The notes under the pieces: model-generated
What the model was told of the DNA's origin: nothing
Databases searched by the model: none
Seen by the model: only the letters and a program-made list of their open reading frames with translations
Source of the DNA: JACKCR01 sp041390305
GTDB taxonomy: Bacteria > Eisenbacteria > RBG-16-71-46 > CAIMUX01
NCBI GenBank assembly: GCA_041390305.1
Contig: JAWKQE010000008.1
Coordinates: 138,975-202,974, forward strand
Reading direction: 5' to 3'
Length of the DNA stretch: 64,000 bases
Made by a program: the position numbers and the translations under genes
Shown: in pieces, positions 16,590 to 23,871 of the stretch
How the letters are laid out: the number at the start of each line of letters is the position of its first letter
How positions within the stretch are numbered: the stretch's first letter is position 1

Positions 16590-17375
16590 ATGAATCAACC
16601 GATTCGATTCACGACCAGCCCGGACGGCCACCTGGAGGGCTGCCGTGCCTACGTGACACAGCGGACCGGAGGTGTCTCTCCGCCGCCCTTCGCGTCGCTC
16701 AACCTCGGAACGAAGGTAGGCGACGATCCGCTGCACGTCAGGCAGAACGAGACGCGGATCCTGGAACAGCTCGGCGTCACGGCCCCCGCCCGCGCGTCCC
16801 TCGTGCACGGAATCCACACCGCGGTCGTGACGGGGCCCGGCGTCGTCCCCGAAACCGACGCCCTCGTGACGAACGTCCCGGGACTCCCCCTCGCCCTCAC
16901 CGTGGCCGACTGTTACCCGGTGGCCGTCAGCTTCGGATCCTGGCGAGGGCTCGCTCACTGCGGATGGCGCGGCGTGGCGGGAGGGATCGTGGAGGAACTG
17001 CTTCGCGTGCTTCGGCTGCACGCAGAGGGCCCGGCACGTGTCTGGATCGGTCCGGGAATCGGGGTCTGTTGCTACGAAGTCGGCACCGAAGTCGCCGTCG
17101 TCTTTCCCCATTCGGTGCGGCTGGTGGCTGCGCACGGAGCATCCGGCGAAGTCGGCGCAGGCGCGGCGGACGTGGGCGGGGGCGTGGGCGTGAGCGCTGA
17201 GGGCGGGGGCGTGCATCTCGACCTGGCTGCCGAGATCGCGCGGCGGCTGGAGAATGCGGGCGTCCCCCGTGACGGGATCGTCACGTCTGGCATCTGCACG
17301 GCCTGTAACACCGACGTCTTCTTCAGCCATCGCGCCGAAGGGCCCACCGGCCGGATGTCGGCCTACCTCGTCTAG
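16590..17375 (+). CDS. pgeF: Purine nucleoside phosphorylase/polyphenol oxidase family protein (YfiH/LACC1)
   Basis: Family of multicopper-like enzymes now known mainly as purine nucleoside phosphorylases/adenosine deaminases, and called PgeF for peptidoglycan editing in E. coli. 261 residues from ATG 16590. Metal/active-site residues are visible: LVHGIHT, VADCYPV, AHCGWRGVAGG and a C-terminal CNTDVFFSHR. A glycine-rich stretch near residues 190-210 (GVGAGAADVGGGVGV type) is unusual for the family. Its stop codon shares the CTAG palindrome with the convergent bshA stop. Confidence 0.92.
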   Translation: MNQPIRFTTSPDGHLEGCRAYVTQRTGGVSPPPFASLNLGTKVGDDPLHVRQNETRILEQLGVTAPARASLVHGIHTAVVTGPGVVPETDALVTNVPGLPLALTVADCYPVAVSFGSWRGLAHCGWRGVAGGIVEELLRVLRLHAEGPARVWIGPGIGVCCYEVGTEVAVVFPHSVRLVAAHGASGEVGAGAADVGGGVGVSAEGGGVHLDLAAEIARRLENAGVPRDGIVTSGICTACNTDVFFSHRAEGPTGRMSAYLV

Positions 17376-18502
17376 CCGCCGGTCAGCTCGCGGTACATCT
17401 GCTCGTACTGGGCGATGACCTTGTCCTCGGTGAAGAGGTCGAGGACTCGTGCCCGCGCCGCCTGTCCGACCTGACGATGACGGTCCGGATCGGAGAGGAG
17501 TTCGACGGCGATCCGGCCCATCTCGTCGATGTCGTGCGGGTCGCAGAGGTAGCCGGTGACGCCCGGAACCACCACCTCCCCCGTCCCGCCCCGCGACGTC
17601 GCGATCACGGGCGCACCACACGACATCGCTTCGAGGGCCGAGAGCCCGAAGCTCTCGTGCTCGGAAGGAAGCAGGTAGAGATCCGCGCACCCGAGGAGAT
17701 CCGCCATCCCCTCGCGGATGCCGAGGAAGTGAACGCTGCTCTCGATACCGAGCTGACCGACCAGCTCCTGTGCGCCGTAACGTTCCGGTCCGTCTCCGAC
17801 CAGGAGCAGGCGGGCCGGCATCGCTTCGCGAATCTTCGCAAACGTGCGCACGACGGACGGGATGTTCTTCACCGGCCGGAAATTCGACGCGTGGACGACG
17901 ATCTTCTCGTCACGGTTCGCGCAGAGCGGAAGGCGCCGTTCGTCCAGTGGACGGAAGACGTTCGGATCGACGAAGTTCGGAATGACCTCGATCTCCCGTT
18001 CGACTCCGAAGGAGGCGATCGTCCTCTGACGGAGGAATTGACTCACCGCCGTGACGCGATCGCTCTCTTCGATCGAGAACCGCGTGATCCGATGGAACGC
18101 GGGCTGCACGCCGACGAGCGTGATGTCCGTGCCGTGCAGCGTCGTCACGACCGGCAGGCGCCTCGGGAGGAGCATCTGCCGCGCGAGGTACGCCGCGGTC
18201 GCGTGCGGGATCGCATAGTGGACGTGGAGGACGTCGAGGCCATGCGTCTGCGCCACCTCGTGGATCTTCACCGCGAGGCTCAGCGTGTAGGGCGGATGGT
18301 GGAAGACGGGATAGTTGTCCGTCTGCACCTCGTGGAAGAAGACGTTGTTCTCGAAGCTCTGGAGCCGGATCGGCTGCGCGTAGGTGATGAAGTGCACTTC
18401 CCAGCCGCGATGCGCGAGGGCGAGTCCCAGCTCGGTGGCGACGATCCCACTTCCTCCGGAACTCGGATAGCAGACGATTCCGACGTGGTTCTTCGCGCTC
18501 AT
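17372..18502 (-). CDS. bshA: N-acetyl-alpha-D-glucosaminyl L-malate synthase BshA
   Basis: GT4 glycosyltransferase joining UDP-GlcNAc to L-malate, the first step of bacillithiol synthesis. 376 residues. BshA hallmarks are IVCYPSSGGSGIVATELG at the N-terminus, HVHYAIPHA, TTLHGTDITLVG, SNFRPVKN and the nucleotide-sugar motif EHESFGLSALEAMSCGAPVI. ATG 18502 overlaps the bshC stop by 4 nt. The neighbouring bshC strongly supports this specific function over a generic glycosyltransferase. Confidence 0.95.
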   Translation of the reverse strand: MSAKNHVGIVCYPSSGGSGIVATELGLALAHRGWEVHFITYAQPIRLQSFENNVFFHEVQTDNYPVFHHPPYTLSLAVKIHEVAQTHGLDVLHVHYAIPHATAAYLARQMLLPRRLPVVTTLHGTDITLVGVQPAFHRITRFSIEESDRVTAVSQFLRQRTIASFGVEREIEVIPNFVDPNVFRPLDERRLPLCANRDEKIVVHASNFRPVKNIPSVVRTFAKIREAMPARLLLVGDGPERYGAQELVGQLGIESSVHFLGIREGMADLLGCADLYLLPSEHESFGLSALEAMSCGAPVIATSRGGTGEVVVPGVTGYLCDPHDIDEMGRIAVELLSDPDRHRQVGQAARARVLDLFTEDKVIAQYEQMYRELTGG

Positions 18503-20076
18503 GAGCCGATGCCCTCCAACCGAAACACAGTCCGTTCCACGACGATGTCGTCCGCCCCACCCCGCTCCTCGCTCCGCGCAATCGCGTGCATGACGTGCTC
18601 CCGAGCGGCCTCCAGGAGCGGCCCGACCACGTCCGGGCCATCGGTGGCGAACGGCGTCCACCAGGAGAGACTCCGCTCCTGCGGACGTTGCCGCGGCAGA
18701 ACGAAGTCAGAGAGCCCCCCGAGCGACGGACACCGCTGCTGCAGCCTGTGCTTCGTCTTCCCGCGAATGCCGTCCAGCATCCGGTCGAATTGGTAGTCCG
18801 CCTTCCCCGCCGCGGACATGACGAGCTGCGGCAGGCTCTTGTCGAACTCGCCGAGGGCCGGTTCGAGACGCGCAACCGACGTGCGCACCTGCTCGCGAAG
18901 GGCGGTGAACTCCGCCACGAGCTCGGCCGGGAGCGACGCCTCCACGCTGGCCTCCACGAACGCGGCCGGGTCATGACCCGCCGCGAGGTACGCCGCGGAG
19001 TCCGACGCACCGGCGCAGCCGAGGTCCGGAAGGAGAGTGGCGGAGAAACGCGACGGACGGAGCGGCTCCGGAACGTCGAGATGGCGGTAGACCGGCCCGA
19101 GCTGATGGCGGTACCGGATCTCCGACGGCCCGCAGATCGTCGCGACGTTGGGAAGCACGCGGTCCTGGAGGAGCGGCCGGAGGACGACATTCGGCGCAAC
19201 GAACTCCCCTCTCTCCAGAACTGCCGCGGCCGTGTCACCCGTGTCCGCGAGGGAGTCCCGCCGCCCGCCCGCGATCCGGAAGAGGGCGCGATCGCCGAGT
19301 TCCGGTTGGAGCACCGGCTCTTCTCCTGGCCGAACGCCATGGCTCAGGAGCTCGGACAACGGCGCTTCCGCCGCGCGTCCCAGCCAGGGCGCGACCGCAC
19401 TCAGGAAGGAACCGCTCCCGCCATCCAGGAAGAGTGCGGAACAGTTCCCGAGGGCGCCGTGGAAGAGCGCCGCGTGGAGATCACTCCACGTGCCCGCACG
19501 AGCCAGGGCCGCCTCCATCTTCGCCAGGACGAACTCGCCGTGCCGGTGCCCCCGAACGTGAGGCGCGAGCTCCGCGAGGTGGGCCTCGTGACGCGACGCG
19601 GACAGCGGGCCGATCAACGTCCCGCCTTCGGGCTCCTCGGCGTCGCGGATCCTCTGCGCCCTCCCGCTCGCGTCGGGGAACCAGATCGTGGAAACCTCTC
19701 CGAAGTCCGAATCGTCCCCCACCACCCAGAACACCGGGAGCGCGGGCACTCCTGTCGCACGCTCGACCTCTTCGGCCAGCGCCACGGCACTGAGCAGTTT
19801 GTAGAGCGTGTAGAGAGGCCCCCCGAAGAGCCCGACCTGCTGTCCGGTCAGGACGACGACTCCCCCCTCGTTTCCGAGGCGGGCCGCCCGCTCCAGGAGT
19901 TCGGGATCCGCGCCCATCTCGCGATTCCATTCCACGGCGGGCGCGAACCAGGCGGGATCGGGCACGGCCCGCCGCGCGCGGACTCGGTCCAGAAACGTAG
20001 CAGGCAGCGAAGCTCCGGCCGCGTCGAGTGCCGCGAGTTCCTGTCCCTCACTTCCGACCCGTCCCATCGACTTCAA
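18499..20076 (-). CDS. bshC: Bacillithiol biosynthesis cysteine-adding enzyme BshC
   Basis: Putative ligase adding cysteine to glucosaminyl-malate, the last step of bacillithiol synthesis. 525 residues, normal length. The diagnostic segment VVLTGQQVGLFGGPLYTLYK lies near residue 73, followed by VFWVVGDDSDFGEV. The C-terminal coiled region and FEL-type end are typical. The start overlaps the methyltransferase stop (ATGA). The deacetylase BshB is not in the window. Confidence 0.95.
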   Translation of the reverse strand: MKSMGRVGSEGQELAALDAAGASLPATFLDRVRARRAVPDPAWFAPAVEWNREMGADPELLERAARLGNEGGVVVLTGQQVGLFGGPLYTLYKLLSAVALAEEVERATGVPALPVFWVVGDDSDFGEVSTIWFPDASGRAQRIRDAEEPEGGTLIGPLSASRHEAHLAELAPHVRGHRHGEFVLAKMEAALARAGTWSDLHAALFHGALGNCSALFLDGGSGSFLSAVAPWLGRAAEAPLSELLSHGVRPGEEPVLQPELGDRALFRIAGGRRDSLADTGDTAAAVLERGEFVAPNVVLRPLLQDRVLPNVATICGPSEIRYRHQLGPVYRHLDVPEPLRPSRFSATLLPDLGCAGASDSAAYLAAGHDPAAFVEASVEASLPAELVAEFTALREQVRTSVARLEPALGEFDKSLPQLVMSAAGKADYQFDRMLDGIRGKTKHRLQQRCPSLGGLSDFVLPRQRPQERSLSWWTPFATDGPDVVGPLLEAAREHVMHAIARSEERGGADDIVVERTVFRLEGIGS

Positions 20077-20834
20077 GCGGGCATCCTCCTTCCCACCGAC
20101 ACATAGCGCAGCGACCCGCCCGGATCGAACGGTTCCCCGGTGTAGCCACCCAGACGCGAAACGACCGTGAGCCCCGCTCGCCAGAAGATCGTGTCGAGTT
20201 CCTCCGGGGTGTATGCCCGGACCCGTTCCTCATACGTCACCTCGAGCTCCTCTTCGCGGAAGACTCGAACGGTCTTGTGAATGACGCGACTCCCCGGATC
20301 GTAGCTCCGCTCGCTCTCGACGCGTCGTCCCCCGACCGTCTGATCCGACTTCGGGACGAGCTGCTCCAGGACCGGCCCCGCGTTCAGGAAGTCGAGCACG
20401 TACCACCCACCCGGCCTAAGGCACCGCGCGACCCGGGCAACCACCGCCGCATCGTCTTCGGGATCCTCGAAGTAGCCGAAGCTCGTGAAGAGGGAGAAGA
20501 CGGCCGCGAACGTCCCCGGAGCGAAGGGCGGCGTTCTCATGTCGGAACGGACGAGGCGCGCACGGCCGGCTCGGCTCCGCGCCACCCCGAGGAGGTCCCG
20601 GGAGAGATCGAGACCGACGACGTCACCGAATCGTCGCTCCAGGGGAGGCAGGAGACGGCCGGCGCCGCAGGCGAGATCGAGTACGGGACCGCGGCTGGGG
20701 AGCAGGTCTCCGAGGGAGTCGAGCAGGCTCTCGGCTTCCGCGGCGTCCCGGTGCGCGTAGAGGTCGGCATAGAAACGGGAGAACGCCGCCTCGAACCACG
20801 GTCGCGGAAACTCATCTGTCGTTCGCCCAGCCAC
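20073..20834 (-). CDS. Class I SAM-dependent methyltransferase
   Basis: 253 residues with a Rossmann methyltransferase core: motif I VLDLACGAGRLLPPL near residue 50, acidic loop VVGLDLSRDLL, motif LVRSDMRTPPF, and GGWYVLDFLNAGPV. The C-terminal part (about 90 residues, Arg/Glu rich) is a family-specific substrate region that does not identify the acceptor. It is first in an operon with bshC and bshA, so a role in thiol or detoxification chemistry is possible but unproven. The start is GTG 20834. Confidence 0.85.
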   Translation of the reverse strand: MAGRTTDEFPRPWFEAAFSRFYADLYAHRDAAEAESLLDSLGDLLPSRGPVLDLACGAGRLLPPLERRFGDVVGLDLSRDLLGVARSRAGRARLVRSDMRTPPFAPGTFAAVFSLFTSFGYFEDPEDDAAVVARVARCLRPGGWYVLDFLNAGPVLEQLVPKSDQTVGGRRVESERSYDPGSRVIHKTVRVFREEELEVTYEERVRAYTPEELDTIFWRAGLTVVSRLGGYTGEPFDPGGSLRYVSVGRRMPA

Positions 20835-20990
20835 GGGCCTTGGAGGCCACCAATTGCGTTGCGGTTACGGCTCCGGGCCTCGATCGGGTCGTGAAGTGCG
20901 GGGCCACGGGAAACCGGAGAAGACGGTCGGTGTTCCATTCATGTGACCGACGGTCCCCGCCGTGTGTCTATGTCGGTGCGGGGCGCGCGG

Positions 20991-21020
20991 TTGACCTGGG
21001 ATGAAGGCGGGTGATAGCGT
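20991..21020 (+). promoter_or_regulatory. Sigma-70-type promoter of the TPR protein gene
   Basis: TTGACC (20991-20996), 18-nt spacer, TAGCGT (21015-21020). It ends 43 nt before the GTG start at 21064 and rules out an ATG at 21001, which lies inside the promoter. Confidence 0.65.
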
Positions 21021-21063
21021 GCCGCGAGCGAGTTGGGCCGGACGAACAGAGGAGACCGAGAAC

Positions 21064-22002
21064 GTGACGATTCGGAAGACCCTGAAGCGGACGATGTTCC
21101 TTGGCATCGCCGCCACTCTCCTACTCGGGCCGAGTGCGGCGACCCAGGCGTTGGCCCAAACCGTCGACCCAGCCTTGGCCGAAGCGTACAACGCGGGTCT
21201 CGAGGCGGCGACGTCGGGCAACTACGACCTCGCGAAGACGAAGTTCGAGGCCGCGCTCGTGATCGATCCGAAGTACAAGGACGCGCACTACAACCTCGGA
21301 CTCGTGTACCAGAATCTCGGCCAGTTCGGGAAGGCCGCCGAGCACTTCGGCAAGACGATCGAGCTCGACCCCGGGAACAAGAATCTCCTCCGTCTCCGGG
21401 CCGACGCGCTCCTGCGCGCGGGTCAGCCGAAAGCGGCGCTCGGCGCGTACGACAAGGCGATCGCGGCGGACTCGACGAATGTCGACTTGTACTTCTTCGC
21501 CGCGGACGCGGCGAGCAAGGCCTACCCCGATCCGGGCGACCTCCCCAAGGTGATCGCCGCGTTCCAGCGCGCGATGAACAAGGCCCCGAAGGACGGCCGC
21601 ACCTACTCGGCGGCGATCTCTCTCGGCACGATGTGCAGCCGCGCGGAAGACTACAAGGGCGCGCTCGCGGCCTACGCGAAGGCGTCGGAGCTCAAGCCGA
21701 AGGAAGACACGCCGCACTTCAACTCCGCGGTCGTCTACCAGAAGATGAGCAAGTTCCAGGACGCGGTGAAGAGCCTCGACCAGGCGCTCGCGCTCGATCC
21801 GAAGAACGGCAAGGCCCACTACATGCTGGCCGGGATCTACTACAACCAGCTGAAGAACGACCAGCTCGCGCTCCAGCACTACGACGCCGCGGCGGCGGAC
21901 GGCACCTTCAAGAACCGGAAGAAGGCCAAGACCAACGCCGACACGATCCGTGAGTACCTGGAGAAGAAGAAGAAGCAGGCCGAAGAAGCCGGCGGTCAGT
22001 AG
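21064..22002 (+). CDS. Periplasmic TPR-repeat protein
   Basis: 312 residues. The GTG start at 21064 follows GAGGAGA. It gives a signal peptide (basic VTIRKTLKR, hydrophobic FLGIAATLLLGPSAA, cleavage after ALAQ). About six tetratricopeptide repeats follow, for example YNAGLEAATSGNYDLAKTKF, AHYNLGLVYQNLGQFGKAAE and PHFNSAVVYQKMSKFQDAVK. The last 30 residues are Lys-rich. TPRs make protein scaffolds; the partner is unknown. It is convergent with the Omp85-type gene (18-bp gap). Confidence 0.88.
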   Translation: MTIRKTLKRTMFLGIAATLLLGPSAATQALAQTVDPALAEAYNAGLEAATSGNYDLAKTKFEAALVIDPKYKDAHYNLGLVYQNLGQFGKAAEHFGKTIELDPGNKNLLRLRADALLRAGQPKAALGAYDKAIAADSTNVDLYFFAADAASKAYPDPGDLPKVIAAFQRAMNKAPKDGRTYSAAISLGTMCSRAEDYKGALAAYAKASELKPKEDTPHFNSAVVYQKMSKFQDAVKSLDQALALDPKNGKAHYMLAGIYYNQLKNDQLALQHYDAAAADGTFKNRKKAKTNADTIREYLEKKKKQAEEAGGQ

Positions 22003-22020
22003 CGGCCCCCGGGATGAACT

Positions 22021-23361
22021 CTAGAGACGGAGACCGCTGACGGCGTAGACCTGAACGCGGTCTCCATCCGTTCCCACCTCGATCCGCGCGATGTCCACCC
22101 AAGGGACGAACAGCGCGAGACCGACGCCTCCTCCCCAGAGCGCTTCGACCTCCCCCCGCATCAGCGCGTCACCGTCCCAGATCGAACCCACGTCCGTGAA
22201 CGCGGTCAGGTCGGCCGCGACATCGAAGATCCGACCGTAGGCCCGGAACGTCCGCTTCGCGAGCACGGGAACGCGGAGCTCCGCCCACCCGATCCAGCGG
22301 CTCTCCCCGCCGAACTCGCTCTGCTCGTACCCACGCAGGGTGTTGACGCCCCCGAGGCTCTGCCGGAGATAGGTCGGAACGTGCCCGTCCGAGAGGGACG
22401 CCCGCGACGCGACCGCGAAGGACGTGTTCCCCGGCGTCGGGAGCACGAGCAGTCCGTCGAGGTTGTAGCGTACGAATTCCGCGTCACCGCCGAGAAACCC
22501 TCCGTGCTGGGTGGCGGCGACGCGCACCACCTGCCCTCCCCGTGCCTGGACGCGGTACTCCCGTGTGTCGAGCGAGAGTTGGAGTCCGAGCCAGCGGTGG
22601 TCCTCGGACTCCCGGGGCGGTGCTTCCGGGTCCGATGCGTCGATCGGACGGGTTCGCGCCTGCTCCTGCCCACCGAAGAGGGATGCCCGTCGCGCGTAGT
22701 CACGCGCGGGAGAGACGCTCCAGGCGACCCCGTACTTCCGCTGCCGGATCTCCTCCCGTGACTTCTCCGAGTCCGAGATGAAGAGGCTGAGGCCGAGTCC
22801 GAGCCGGCGTCCCGCCACCCACGGAATCCCGTACCCCACCGCGGCGATCCGCTTCTGTCCCCAGGCACCACGGGCGGAGAGGCGCTCGGCCCGGCCCCGG
22901 AAGTTTCGGTCCGTGAAGTAGAGCCCGTAGCTCCACCCTTCCTCCGGGTCGTAGTCGAGCCGCGGAAGGAGCGCGAGTGCGAACCGTTCTTCGAGCGCAT
23001 AGGTGAGAACGGGGCGGCCTTCGGCCGAGTCGCGGCGGACCTCCGTCCGCACGTCGGCGAAGAGACCGGTGTCGAGGAGGCGAAGCCGGTCGGACTCGAC
23101 TTCGGACCACTTCACGGGACTGCCGGACTCGGCGCGCAGCTCCCGCCGCACGACGAAGTCCCGGGTCCGATCGAGGCCGACGACTTCTACCGCTTCGAGC
23201 GGCCGGTCGACCCAGAGACGGACGCGGCTGGAATCAGAGAGGGAAGGAGTCGTCTGGGCGGAAAGGCGTCCCGGTCCGAGCGCGAGAAGGAAGAGGGATG
23301 CGCCGAACGCGACCCAGGCGGCCCGCACGCTGCGCTGGAGACGCACGCGAGGGCCGCGCAC
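22021..23361 (-). CDS. Omp85-family outer membrane protein with one POTRA domain
   Basis: 446 residues. A signal peptide ends at LSAQ. One POTRA-like domain follows (about residues 55-125, VEVVGLDRTRDFVVRREL), then a 16-strand BamA/TamA-type barrel. The conserved loop-6 motif is present as GGVNTLRGYEQSEFGG. A single POTRA and small size argue against the essential BamA (usually five POTRAs) and for a TamA/TpsB-like or FCB-specific paralogue. The C-terminal strand ends in VSGLRL. GTG 23361 overlaps the upstream lipoprotein stop by one base. Confidence 0.88.
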   Translation of the reverse strand: MRGPRVRLQRSVRAAWVAFGASLFLLALGPGRLSAQTTPSLSDSSRVRLWVDRPLEAVEVVGLDRTRDFVVRRELRAESGSPVKWSEVESDRLRLLDTGLFADVRTEVRRDSAEGRPVLTYALEERFALALLPRLDYDPEEGWSYGLYFTDRNFRGRAERLSARGAWGQKRIAAVGYGIPWVAGRRLGLGLSLFISDSEKSREEIRQRKYGVAWSVSPARDYARRASLFGGQEQARTRPIDASDPEAPPRESEDHRWLGLQLSLDTREYRVQARGGQVVRVAATQHGGFLGGDAEFVRYNLDGLLVLPTPGNTSFAVASRASLSDGHVPTYLRQSLGGVNTLRGYEQSEFGGESRWIGWAELRVPVLAKRTFRAYGRIFDVAADLTAFTDVGSIWDGDALMRGEVEALWGGGVGLALFVPWVDIARIEVGTDGDRVQVYAVSGLRL

Positions 23362-23801
23362 TACCCGTTGGGATCCGACTTCACCGCCGCGCCGCCCCCT
23401 CCGCCGGTCGAGAGCGACTGGTCGAAGAGATTGCCGAGGAGCAGTCCGAACGCGGTCACACCGATGCCGAAGAAGAGGGTCCGTTCGGCGTCCTGTTGCC
23501 GCGTGCTGAGCGACACGACTTCATCCCGGCCCACGGCCCGCTTCCGGGCGACGTCCTCGTAGTAGATGCCGTCCCGCGCGCTCTGCCGCTGCACCTCGAC
23601 GGTGTACTCCCCAACGAGCGAGTCCGGCGTCACGAGCACGCGATCGAAATGGTAGGCCCCGGATCGGGTCGAGATCTCGACCGAGTCGTAGGACTTGCCC
23701 GGGGCGAGATCGGATTCGAGCATCGTCACCTGCGTGGAGCAGCCCGCACTCCCGAGAAGACTGGCGATGACGATCCATCCGCACGTGTTCTTTGCGTTCA
23801 T
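23361..23801 (-). CDS. Small lipoprotein of unknown function
   Basis: 146 residues. The lipoprotein signal ends in LLGSAGC. The mature part is mainly beta (VEISTRSGAYHFDRVLVTPD), followed by a short hydrophobic segment (TLFFGIGVTAFGLLLG) and a glycine-rich end. ATG 23801 follows a strong GGGAGGGAGAG site. It is coupled to the Omp85-type gene and could be an accessory of that pore. No family recognised. Confidence 0.75.
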   Translation of the reverse strand: MNAKNTCGWIVIASLLGSAGCSTQVTMLESDLAPGKSYDSVEISTRSGAYHFDRVLVTPDSLVGEYTVEVQRQSARDGIYYEDVARKRAVGRDEVVSLSTRQQDAERTLFFGIGVTAFGLLLGNLFDQSLSTGGGGGAAVKSDPNG

Positions 23802-23871
23802 GGTCTCTCCCTCCCCGACGGCTCTCATCGTAGCAAAGGCGCCACGGTTCCCGCGAGGGGTGGTCGCGGCC

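Noticed and set aside
22021..23361. The main BamA of the cell
   Set aside because: Only one POTRA domain and 446 residues; BamA normally has five POTRAs and about 800 residues.
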